Shown here in pieces: positions 34,379-41,654 of a stretch of DNA of 58,448 nucleotides. Origin of the DNA: CALJIC01 sp039805565 (lineage in GTDB: Bacteria > Chloroflexota > Chloroflexia > Chloroflexales > Roseiflexaceae). The stretch spans positions 1-58,448 of the forward strand of contig JBDLTZ010000011.1 in NCBI GenBank assembly GCA_039805565.1, given 5' to 3'. A program made the translations under genes and the position numbers. The notes under the pieces were generated by a model, which did no database searches, was not told the origin of the DNA, and was given only the letters and a program-made list of their open reading frames with translations. How positions within the stretch are numbered: position 1 is the first letter of the stretch; every line of letters begins with the position of its first letter.

Positions 34379-34412
34379 AGGGCCAGGGAGAAAAACTTCC
34401 CTGGCCCTCTTT
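34379..34412. terminator. Bidirectional intrinsic terminator
   Basis: GGGCCAGGGAG (from about 34380) pairs with CTTCCCTGGCCC ending near 34407, loop AAAAA, T-rich on the plus strand (CTCTTTCT) and preceded by GAAAG for the minus strand. It lies between the convergent glycosyltransferase and MinD-like genes. Confidence 0.85.
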
Positions 34413-34449
34413 CTGACTCCGCAGGCGTGGCCTGCGCTCACGGCGCAGC

Positions 34450-35205
34450 CTACTGCATCAGCCTGCTGGCAAGCTGGCGGTACGCCGCCGTCACGGGGTG
34501 GTTCGGGTAGCGCAGCACAAACACCTCCGAGCTCGCCAGCGTCATCATCTCGTCGGAGTGCGGCAGCACCGCGGCCACCTCGGCGTCGTAGGTCTGCTCC
34601 ACCTGCGACTTCACCCGCGCGGCGTCGAGCGAGCTCGGCACCTTGTTCATCACCAGCAGCAGCCGCGGCACGTCCAGCTTGCGCGCCACCTCCACCGTCA
34701 CGCCTGTGCCCTGGTAGTCCTGCTGGTCCGGCCGCAGGATCACCGCCAGCGCATCGGAGATCGCGATCGAGAGCAGCGTCTCCTCGTTCAGTCCCGGGTG
34801 CGTGTCGATCAGCAGGGCGTCCAGCTCCAGCTCCTCTATCAGCCGGTGGAAGCCGTCGTTCAGCAGCCCCACGTCGTACCCCTCGCGCAGAATCTTCGCG
34901 ATCTCCCCGGTCTTGACGCTGGAGGGGATGAGGTAGATCGTGCCGGTCACCGGGGTCCTCAGGCGCGACGTCACATCGATCGCGGCGTCCTCGATGTTGC
35001 ACCTGCCCCACAGGTAGTCGTTCAGGGCGAACGCGGCCTCGTCCTCCTCCAGCCCGAAGAGGACGTGGACGCCGGGCGAGTAGATGTCGGTGTCGACGAT
35101 GCCGACAGTCATGCCGCGCGCGGCCAGCAGCGCAGCGATATTGGCGGTGGTGTTGGACTTGCCGGTGCCGCCGCGGTACGAGTGGATCGAGAGGATCTTG
35201 GGCAT
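34450..35205 (-). CDS. MinD/ParA family ATPase
   Basis: 251 residues. Deviant Walker A SYRGGTGKSNTTANIAALL, Walker A' region VDTDIYSPGVHVLFGL, LIDTHPGLNEETLLS as Walker B. Similar to MinD-like proteins such as CpsD/CooC-related ATPases. It stands alone without MinC or ParB partners here, so partition, polar localisation or a regulatory role are all open. Confidence 0.88.
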   Translation of the reverse strand: MPKILSIHSYRGGTGKSNTTANIAALLAARGMTVGIVDTDIYSPGVHVLFGLEEDEAAFALNDYLWGRCNIEDAAIDVTSRLRTPVTGTIYLIPSSVKTGEIAKILREGYDVGLLNDGFHRLIEELELDALLIDTHPGLNEETLLSIAISDALAVILRPDQQDYQGTGVTVEVARKLDVPRLLLVMNKVPSSLDAARVKSQVEQTYDAEVAAVLPHSDEMMTLASSEVFVLRYPNHPVTAAYRQLASRLMQ

Positions 35206-35364
35206 CGGTGCGCTCCTGTCGCAAGGGCGGGAGGGGGCCCGGCGCGAAGCGTCTGCCGGGCGATCGCCTCCACTATACCCACCGGGACGCGCGGCCGGTA
35301 GAGCGGTTTCGGCGCAGCTGGGGTGCAGTGTCGATCCCGTTCCGCAAACGAGGTACGCCTGAAG

Positions 35365-36591
35365 CTAGAGCAGAAGCCCTCCCACCACCGCCGCCAGCAC
35401 CACCACCGCCCACGGCGGCGCCTTCCACACCACCAGCAGCCCAAAGCAGACCAGCGCCAGCGCGAAGTCGGCCGCGCCGCCGACCGCGCTCGTCCAGACC
35501 GGGTCGTACAGAGCGGCCAGCAACACGCCCACCACCGCCGCGTTCACCCCCCGCAGCGCCGCCTGCGCGTCGGGCCGCGCCCGCAGCTCGCCCCAGAACG
35601 GCAGCGCGCCGATCACCAGCAGCCACGCCGGCAGGAAGATCGCGGCCAGCGCCAGCAGACCGCCGGCCCACCCCCCCGGCCCAGCGCCACTCACCGCCCC
35701 CAGGTAGGCCGCAAAGGTGAACAGCGGCCCCGGCACCGCCTGCGCCGCCCCGTAGCCGGCGATGAACGCGTCGGGCGTGACCCACCCCGGCGGCACCACC
35801 TCGGCCTCCAGCAGCGGCAGCACCACATGCCCGCCGCCGAACACCAGCGACCCGGCCCGGTAGAAGCTGTCGAACAGCGCCAGCCCCTGCGACGGCCACG
35901 CCTCGCGCAGCAGCGGCAGTCCGAGCAGAGTCGCGAAGAACAGCGCCCAGCAGCCAAGCGCCAGCCGGCGGCTCACCGGGAATCGCAGCGGCTCCCCGCC
36001 CGCGTCCGACTCGGCCCCCAGCAGGCGCCACCCCGCCAGGCCGCCCGCGGCGATCACGCCCACCTGTGCCAGAGCTGTCGGCCAGAGCAGCACCAGCACG
36101 GCCGCCACTACCGCGATCGTGGCCCGCGGCCGGTCTGGCGCCAGCGAGCGCGCCATCCCCAACACCGCCTGCGCAACCACCGCCACCGCGACGATCTTCA
36201 GGCCGTGCAGCCACCCCGCGTCCGCCACCCCGCCCAGCAGCGTCACCCCATAGGCGAAGGCGATCATCAGCGCGGCCGAGGGCATGGTGAACCCCAGCCA
36301 CGCCGCCAGGGCCCCAGGTAGCCCGGCCCGCAGTAGCCCCAGCGCGATCCCGGTCTGGCTACTCGCCGGCCCGGGCAGGAACTGGCACAGCGCCACTACG
36401 TCGGCGTAGGCCCGGTCGTCCAGCCAGCGCCGCCGCTCCACGAGCTCGGTGCGGAAGTACCCCAGGTGCGCCACCGGCCCCCCGAACGACGTCAGCCCCA
36501 GCCGGGTGAAGACCCCCAGCACCTCCAGAAACAAGCCGCCGCGCCTCTCTTCTGCGGCGACCTCCTCAGTAGCTGCCATCTCCCTCTCCAT
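35365..36591 (-). CDS. chrA: Chromate efflux transporter ChrA
   Basis: About 408 residues with two CHR domains: the first holds TRLGLTSFGGPVAHLGYF and FLPGPASSQTGIALG, the second FYRAGSLVFGGGHVVLPLLE and GPLFTFAAYLG. About ten membrane segments. Start uncertain among GTG 36594, ATG 36591 and ATG 36579; AGGAG favours the first two. The frameshifted membrane-protein gene upstream ends only about 30 bp away, so both were one transcript. Confidence 0.92.
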   Translation of the reverse strand: MEREMAATEEVAAEERRGGLFLEVLGVFTRLGLTSFGGPVAHLGYFRTELVERRRWLDDRAYADVVALCQFLPGPASSQTGIALGLLRAGLPGALAAWLGFTMPSAALMIAFAYGVTLLGGVADAGWLHGLKIVAVAVVAQAVLGMARSLAPDRPRATIAVVAAVLVLLWPTALAQVGVIAAGGLAGWRLLGAESDAGGEPLRFPVSRRLALGCWALFFATLLGLPLLREAWPSQGLALFDSFYRAGSLVFGGGHVVLPLLEAEVVPPGWVTPDAFIAGYGAAQAVPGPLFTFAAYLGAVSGAGPGGWAGGLLALAAIFLPAWLLVIGALPFWGELRARPDAQAALRGVNAAVVGVLLAALYDPVWTSAVGGAADFALALVCFGLLVVWKAPPWAVVVLAAVVGGLLL

Positions 36592-36624
36592 CACTCTCCT
36601 GGCAGACGCCGCAGCAGCTCTTCG

Positions 36625-36979
36625 TCACCCTCCTCGCGGCGCACGGGTCCTGCCGGCTGCCAGCTGCTCCACCTCACCGGCCTCACCGCCCCGCGCCGCG
36701 CGTAGCCGCTGTACGAGCGCCACACCAACAGCATCGCCAGCGAGCCCTGCCAGCCCGAGGAGCACCCACAGCCACGTGGTACGGCTGCGGGATGTTCTCG
36801 TGAGGGAAGGTGTCGCCGGTGGACGCCGGCGTGAAGTGGACGTCGCCCGGGTCGCTCGCGCCGTACATGTTCGCGCGCAGCAGGGGTGTATCGAGCTGGT
36901 CCACGCGCTGGGTGCGAGGGGCGGCGTGCGGGGCCAGCACGAGCGCGGCGAGCAGGGTCTGGGCGGCGAGGTGGCGCAT
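36625..36979 (-). pseudogene. Frameshifted secreted/tail-anchored small protein
   Basis: From ATG 36979 the frame gives a signal peptide (MRHLAAQTLLAALVLAPHAAP) and a polar region DQLDTPLLRANMYGASDP...ENIPQPY. Beyond about 36782 the +1 frame gives a good membrane helix, TWLWVLLGLAGLAG...VALVQRL, and stops at 36625. Removing one C from the TACCACGTGG stretch would join them. A one-base error in the assembly or a genuine mutation would explain this. Promoter TGTGCTATACT lies at about 37013-37023 on this strand. Confidence 0.6.
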
Positions 36980-37013
36980 AGCGGTGCTCCTGAGCGGTGG
37001 GGTGACGCCGCGA

Positions 37014-37057
37014 GTATAGCACACGACATGAGCGCGAGATCACCGCATGTGCTATAC
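37014..37057. promoter_or_regulatory. Mirror-image divergent extended -10 promoters
   Basis: GTATAGCACA (37014-37023) and TGTGCTATAC (37048-37057) are a perfect 10-bp inverted repeat. Read outward, each gives TGCTATACT, an extended -10. One serves the leftward small-protein/chrA unit and the other the rightward phosphodiester glycosidase gene. The repeat could also bind a shared dimeric regulator. Confidence 0.6.
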
Positions 37058-37143
37058 TGACCCTATTGATATATAGTACTTTTGTGCTATGCTAGAGTAA
37101 CAGCTGGCGTCTTCTTCTGAGTGGCCCATGCACCAGGCCTTTC

Positions 37144-37202
37144 GTCATGCCGAGCGCAGCGATGCATCTCTGGCGGAGACCCTTCGCTACGCTCAGCGTG
37201 AC
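37144..37202. repeat. Imperfect palindromic repeat (REP/MITE-like)
   Basis: GTCATGCCGAGCGCAGCG at the left end is nearly the reverse complement of CGCTACGCTCAGCGTGAC at the right end, with GATGCATCTC...GGAGACC between. Similar 'GTCATGC(T/C)GAGCG' palindromes are dispersed in many bacterial genomes. It lies in the leader of the next gene. Confidence 0.7.
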
Positions 37203-37280
37203 ACGGTTCCTACCAGATGCACCGCTGAGTAGTCCCCCGCGCCGTGTAGTAGGTGTTCGCTCCGCCTTCTGACAGGATCG

Positions 37281-38321
37281 ATGTCAACCGGAAAAGTGCT
37301 CCTCATCGCGGCGCTCTCGATCGCCGCTCTCCTGCCGATGCTCCTGCTGCCGCAGCCCACAGTCCTCTCCGGCTGGCAGGGCCAGGTCGCGCTCGCCCAG
37401 CGCGGCTCAGGCATCACCGGCGAGGCGGCCGCGATCACCGGCGAGGCGGCCCCTGTGCCACCCGCGGCGGGCGGCGTCGCGCTGCTGGAGGCCTACAACC
37501 AGAGCAGCGCGCTCCAGGAGTCCGCGGCGGGCGGCAGCGTGCGCTACTTCCAGCGCCCGGTCGGAGGCGGCCTGCTGGCCTACTTCGTCGTCCTGCTGGA
37601 CGACCGCGCCAGCGTGCGGGTGGTCAACGCCGACGGCGCCACCCCCGCCAGTGACGCCACCGGCGATACGACGTGGGAGGGCGGCGGAAAGCACCTCGCC
37701 ACCGTGCAGGAGATGGCCGGCGCGCCCTACGCGGCGCTCCCGGACCACACACTGCTCGGCGCCACCAACTTCGGGTTCTTCGGGGCGCGCACCTCGAGCG
37801 AGGGCACCGTGGTGATCGACGGCGATATCAAGCGCGTCAACCCGGGCCGCGCCGCGCTCTGCGTCACGGCCGACAGGCGCGCGGAGATCGGGAAGTTCAG
37901 CGCGGCGGACCTGGAGGCGAAGGGGTGCGAGCAGGCGGCCGGCGCCGGGCCGGTGTTCCTGTGGCGCGGCAAGATCGCCAACCCCGACGTGCGCGAGGAG
38001 ACGGCCGAGTTCCTGCCGTTCAACCCGCTAGGCGAGGATTTCGCCCAGCTCGACTGGCGCATCACAGCCTACGCCACCGACATCCCCAAGACGTCCGTGT
38101 GCGTCGGACCGGCCGAGGGCGGCCGCTCGTTCCTGGTGCTGGCTACGTCCTACGGTGTCCCCGGCGTCGAGCTCGCGCGCAATATGCTCGCGATGGGCTG
38201 CACCGACGCGATGGGCGCCGACGACGACACCTCGACCCAGATGGTCTGGCGCGGCGCCCCTGTCACCGGCCGCCCGCCGCGTGAGGTCCCCGACGCCCTC
38301 GCCGTCTACGGCCGGGAGTAG
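37281..38321 (+). CDS. Phosphodiester glycosidase-like (NAGPA/DUF2233) exported protein
   Basis: 346 residues. N-terminal signal or anchor (KVLLIAALSIAALLPMLLLP, then AQRG), with a repeated ITGEAA motif at 46-56. The NAGPA domain is marked by ATNFGFFGARTSSEGTVV, CVTADRRAEIGKF, AGPVFLWRGK and the C-terminal VELARNMLAMGCTDAMGADDD, which carries the catalytic/metal Asp-rich end (usually 'lDGGGSTT'; altered here). Likely a cell-envelope hydrolase. Confidence 0.82.
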   Translation: MSTGKVLLIAALSIAALLPMLLLPQPTVLSGWQGQVALAQRGSGITGEAAAITGEAAPVPPAAGGVALLEAYNQSSALQESAAGGSVRYFQRPVGGGLLAYFVVLLDDRASVRVVNADGATPASDATGDTTWEGGGKHLATVQEMAGAPYAALPDHTLLGATNFGFFGARTSSEGTVVIDGDIKRVNPGRAALCVTADRRAEIGKFSAADLEAKGCEQAAGAGPVFLWRGKIANPDVREETAEFLPFNPLGEDFAQLDWRITAYATDIPKTSVCVGPAEGGRSFLVLATSYGVPGVELARNMLAMGCTDAMGADDDTSTQMVWRGAPVTGRPPREVPDALAVYGRE

Positions 38322-38371
38322 ATCGCCGCACAGGGCGGCAGTCGCACCGAGCGCACTATGCGGCGCTCCCC

Positions 38372-38758
38372 CTACGGCGTCACGAACCCCACCACCCGCG
38401 CGCTCACCCGCTCCGCCTCCGCCGGGTCGCTGCGGAACACCGCATACCCCTCGCCGGACGACGCGCGCGGCACGAACTCCAGCACAAACGCGGCCCGCTC
38501 CAGCTCCACCCCGCCGCGCTCCAGCGCCACCTCCACCTGCACCGCCTCGGCCGTCTCGTCGCCATCGTTCGTCACCGTCACCGGCACAATGAAGTGCTCG
38601 CCCGCCCGCCGCGCCGCGCCGTGCTCCACCGCCAGCAGCGGCGTCTTCTCCCCACCCGATAGCCCCTCGTAGGCCAGGAACCCCGCCGCACCCACGATCA
38701 GCGCCAGGCCCACAGCGAACACCGACCACTCGAGCCAGTTCTTCTGCGGCACACTCAT
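38372..38758 (-). CDS. TIGR02588-type membrane-anchored protein
   Basis: 128 residues from ATG 38758. One N-terminal membrane helix (WLEWSVFAVGLALIVGAAGF) followed by an immunoglobulin-like outside domain (HFIVPVTVTNDGDETAEAVQVEVAL, in part; GYAVFRSDPAEAERVSARVVGFVTP). It overlaps the 38755 gene as ATGA, so the two are translated together. TIGR02587/TIGR02588 pairs are known only as uncharacterised. Confidence 0.85.
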   Translation of the reverse strand: MSVPQKNWLEWSVFAVGLALIVGAAGFLAYEGLSGGEKTPLLAVEHGAARRAGEHFIVPVTVTNDGDETAEAVQVEVALERGGVELERAAFVLEFVPRASSGEGYAVFRSDPAEAERVSARVVGFVTP

Positions 38759-39636
38759 TGGAGTAGCAGCCTCCCCGCCGACGCCCCCAGCGTCGCGGCC
38801 ACGCCCAGCACCACCGACTGCGCCACGCACGCGGCCAGCGCCAGGCCGTCGAACCGGCCGAAGAACCACAGGATCGCCGCCGACACCGCCAGCGCCACGG
38901 CGTACGTCGTCACCGTGCCACGCAGCACGTGCCCGGCCCCCTCGTTCCGCACGAACTGCCGCGTGCCGCTGAACTCGCTGAAGTACAGCACCACCCCGCC
39001 GAGGGCCAGCGACAGCAGCATCAGAGCCAGCAGCCGCCACGCGCCGATCTCCAGTGCGATCACCGCGATCTCATCCGTCGGCGCCACGTTGATCGCGAAC
39101 AGCACCGCGCCGCACACTCCCAGCACCAGCTGCTCGGCGAAGTTCACCTCGCCGCCCGCGCCCTGCTCTTCCCCCGCCATGCCCCCCTCGTCGTCCTCGC
39201 CGCCGAGCTGCGCCGTGCCCACCGATACGCCGATCGACACCACCAGCGCCTCGAGCACGATCTTGCCCACCACCTCATCAGGCGGCATGTCGGCCGTGAT
39301 GCGGCCCAGCAGCCACAGTACCAGCGCGGCGGTGACGAACCCTAGCCCGAGCTCCTCGACCGAGTCGATCGCCACCTCGCTCCAGGTCGCGTCCTCGCGC
39401 AGGCCGGCGAAGCGGTTGTACCCCAGCAGCAGCGCGAACGTCACCCCGACCGCCGCCAGCAGCCGCCAGGGCGAGAGCGAGAACCCCGCCCACCACATTT
39501 CCATGGTGTAGAGCAGCGGCAGGCTCACGATCAGGCCTCCGGCCAGGCCGCGGCCGTACTCCTTGAGGGACTGGCTCACCCGCGGTCCGGCAGCGTCAGC
39601 GCGCGCCGTGGCCGCCGCTGCAAGCTGGCGTTGCAT
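38755..39636 (-). CDS. TIGR02587-type multi-pass membrane protein
   Basis: 293 residues with about seven or eight membrane helices: GLAGGLIVSLPLLYTMEMWW near the start, LLAAVGVTFALLLGYNRF, then a hydrophilic Gly/Glu loop at about 160-180 (EDDEGGMAGEEQGAGGE). Function unknown. It pairs with the next, downstream gene. Confidence 0.87.
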   Translation of the reverse strand: MQRQLAAAATARADAAGPRVSQSLKEYGRGLAGGLIVSLPLLYTMEMWWAGFSLSPWRLLAAVGVTFALLLGYNRFAGLREDATWSEVAIDSVEELGLGFVTAALVLWLLGRITADMPPDEVVGKIVLEALVVSIGVSVGTAQLGGEDDEGGMAGEEQGAGGEVNFAEQLVLGVCGAVLFAINVAPTDEIAVIALEIGAWRLLALMLLSLALGGVVLYFSEFSGTRQFVRNEGAGHVLRGTVTTYAVALAVSAAILWFFGRFDGLALAACVAQSVVLGVAATLGASAGRLLLQ

Positions 39637-39662
39637 GGCTCGTGTCCTTACGCGGAAAGAAT

Positions 39663-39689
39663 GGCCCGGAGAGACATGCTCTCCGGGCC
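39663..39689 (-). terminator. Hairpin after the SH3/coiled-coil gene
   Basis: GGCCCGGAGAG (39663-39673) pairs perfectly with CTCTCCGGGCC (39679-39689), loop ACATG. On the minus strand it is followed by ATTCTTT, so it terminates the 40396 gene before the TIGR02587-type gene. Confidence 0.72.
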
Positions 39690-39760
39690 GTGCGCCCCAC
39701 GGCGCCGGTGTCAGATGGCGCGATAGGGTAAAGCAAGTTGTGTGCCTTCAGCCGACCGCG

Positions 39761-40396
39761 CTAGCCGTGCGTCACAAGCCCCTCGCCGGCCACCCACCCC
39801 TCGCGGCCGTCCTTCGCGCGGACGCGCCACCAGGTGTAGCCATCCTCGCTCACCGGGCCCTCCATCAGCGTCAGCTGCGTGCCCACCGCGAGCCCGTCCA
39901 GCACCTTCGCCTCCAGACCCGGCTCGCTGCGCCGCCGCAGGTTCTGGCCCTGCTCGTTCTGCACCCAGGCCGTCACACCGACTGCCAGGCGCGCCGCGCC
40001 TACGGCCTGCTCCGCCTGTGCTGCGGCCGGCTGCGCCTGCGCCGCCGCGTTCGTCACCCCCGGCTGCGCGGCCTGCGCCTGCGCCGCCTTCGCGGCCGCC
40101 TCGGCGGCCGCCTTCGCCTTCGACAGCTCGGCGATCTGCTTCTGGAGCTCCTGCATCTGCGCCTGCGATGCCCGCAGCGCCTCCTGCGCCTCCTTCTGCG
40201 CCTGCGCTGCCTGCGCCGCACCCGCGCCGCTCGCCTGGGCCTGCTGCAGCTTCTGCTGCATGGCCTCCATCTCCTTGTTCTTCTTGTTGAGCTCCTGCTG
40301 CAGACCGCCCACCTGGTCGCTCAGGTTCGCGATCGTCTTGCCGAGCTTCTCCTGCTCTTCCTTGGCCTTGTCCTTGCCGAAGTTGAACATGCCCAC
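39761..40396 (-). CDS. Coiled-coil protein with C-terminal SH3-like domain
   Basis: 211 residues, cytosolic (no signal). Heptad-rich coiled coil at about 10-95 (LSDQVGGLQQELNKKNKEME, QAQKEAQEALRASQAQMQEL), an Ala/Gln linker (about 95-135) and a bacterial SH3 domain (145-207; LRRRSEPGLEAKVLDGLAVG, GYTWWRVRAKDGREGWVAG). GTG 40396 has AGGAGG 6 nt upstream; ATG 40390 is too far. SH3b domains often bind peptidoglycan, yet this protein has no export signal. Confidence 0.85.
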   Translation of the reverse strand: MGMFNFGKDKAKEEQEKLGKTIANLSDQVGGLQQELNKKNKEMEAMQQKLQQAQASGAGAAQAAQAQKEAQEALRASQAQMQELQKQIAELSKAKAAAEAAAKAAQAQAAQPGVTNAAAQAQPAAAQAEQAVGAARLAVGVTAWVQNEQGQNLRRRSEPGLEAKVLDGLAVGTQLTLMEGPVSEDGYTWWRVRAKDGREGWVAGEGLVTHG

Positions 40397-40533
40397 AGAG
40401 TGCCTCCTTGTGTCAGGCTATCACTCGGTGTTGAGATGAAGTCTTAAGCGCCAGGAAATCATACCACAGTAGGGGCGCGTCGTACGACCCAAACAGCGAA
40501 GGTCCACCCCGCGCCGCAGCGCTCGGGGAAATC

Positions 40534-40629
40534 CTTACAGTCCCTTAACCAGCCCTTAGCATACCGGCAGTACGATGAGGAAACAGCAGCCGCCCGAGCT
40601 TTGACAGTGTCCGCGCAGCGTGCCATAAT
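40534..40629 (+). promoter_or_regulatory. Pho-box-like array and promoter of phoU (307-bp gap)
   Basis: The gap between the SH3 gene and phoU (40397-40703) carries three direct repeats CTTACAG (40534), CTTAACC (40544) and CTTAGCA (40555), spaced 10-11 bp. They resemble the PyTTAAPyPy repeats bound by SphR/PhoB-type regulators. Downstream, TTGACA (40601-40606), a 17-bp spacer and CATAAT (40624-40629) form a promoter. Phosphate control of phoU would fit. Confidence 0.65.
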
Positions 40630-40703
40630 ACGGCACCGGAACGCCCTTCTCCCACGCGCAGGCGGTCGCCCCAAGCAGTTCACAGACAGAAGAGGTCCCT
40701 GAC

Positions 40704-41360
40704 ATGCGTGAGCATTACACCAAACAGCTGCAGCAGATACACGACGACCTGCTGCGTATGGGAAGCCGGGTCGAGCACGGCGTGGCGGACGCGATGAAGG
40801 CCCTGGGCCGCTGGGATACCGACCTGGCGCAGCGGGTGATCGCCGGCGACCGCGAGGTCGACACACTCCGCACCAGCATCGAGGAGAACGTCCTCCAGGT
40901 GATCGCCACCCAGCAGCCGGTCGCTACCGACCTCCGCACGCTGCTCGCCACCATCGCCATCGCCGCCGAGCTCGAGCGCATGGGTGACTACGCCAAGGGC
41001 ATCGCCAAGCGCGTCGAGCGCTGCCTGCGCGCCCCGGTGATGGTCGAGGCCCCTGCCGAGCTCCACCGCATGGGCACCATGGGCCAGACGATGCTCCACA
41101 CCGCGCTCGACGCCTTCGTGCGCCTCGACGCCGACCTGGCGCGCTCGCTCGTGAGCGAGGACGAGAAGGTCGACGAGCTGGAGGACACAGTGGTGGCGCA
41201 CCTGCTCGGCCTCGCCAAGGAGGAGCCGCGTAAGCTCGACGCTGCCTACGCGCTGCTGGATATCAGCCACGCGCTCGAGCGTATGGCCGACCGCGCGACC
41301 AACATCGCCGAGCGCGTAGTCTTCATCTGCACGTCGTCCAACGTGGAGCTCAACCCGTAG
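40704..41360 (+). CDS. phoU: Phosphate signalling protein PhoU
   Basis: 218 residues, two repeats of a three-helix bundle. Each repeat keeps a metal-binding acidic motif (second-helix ERMGDYAKGIAKR at about 94; ERMADRATNIAERVVF near 193). It restrains PhoR signalling when phosphate is ample. The pst genes are not in the window. Acylphosphatase follows after 15 bp. Confidence 0.95.
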   Translation: MREHYTKQLQQIHDDLLRMGSRVEHGVADAMKALGRWDTDLAQRVIAGDREVDTLRTSIEENVLQVIATQQPVATDLRTLLATIAIAAELERMGDYAKGIAKRVERCLRAPVMVEAPAELHRMGTMGQTMLHTALDAFVRLDADLARSLVSEDEKVDELEDTVVAHLLGLAKEEPRKLDAAYALLDISHALERMADRATNIAERVVFICTSSNVELNP

Positions 41361-41375
41361 CCCGAGGAAGTCGCT

Positions 41376-41654
41376 ATGGAACTCTCACGCGCACACGTCA
41401 CGGTCTCCGGCCGGGTGCAGGGGGTGAACTTCCGCGCCTGCACCCGCGACCAGGCCCGCGCCGGTGGGGTGGCCGGCTGGGTCCGCAACCTCGATGATGG
41501 TCGAGTCGAGGCGGTGTTCGAGGGGCCGAAGCCCGCCGTCGAGCGGCTGGTCAGCTGGTGCTACAGCGGCCCCTCCCCCGCGCGGGTCGAGTCGGTCAAG
41601 GTGCAGTGGCAGCCCCCCACCGGCGACGAGCAGGGCTTCAGCATCATCTGGTAA
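41376..41654 (+). CDS. acyP: Acylphosphatase
   Basis: 92 residues, normal. Catalytic Arg (in GRVQGVNFRACTRDQA) and Asn (VAGWVRNLDDGRVEAVFEG) are present. It hydrolyses acyl phosphates such as carbamoyl and acetyl phosphate. Its end overlaps the convergent gene by 11 bp. Confidence 0.95.
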   Translation: MELSRAHVTVSGRVQGVNFRACTRDQARAGGVAGWVRNLDDGRVEAVFEGPKPAVERLVSWCYSGPSPARVESVKVQWQPPTGDEQGFSIIW

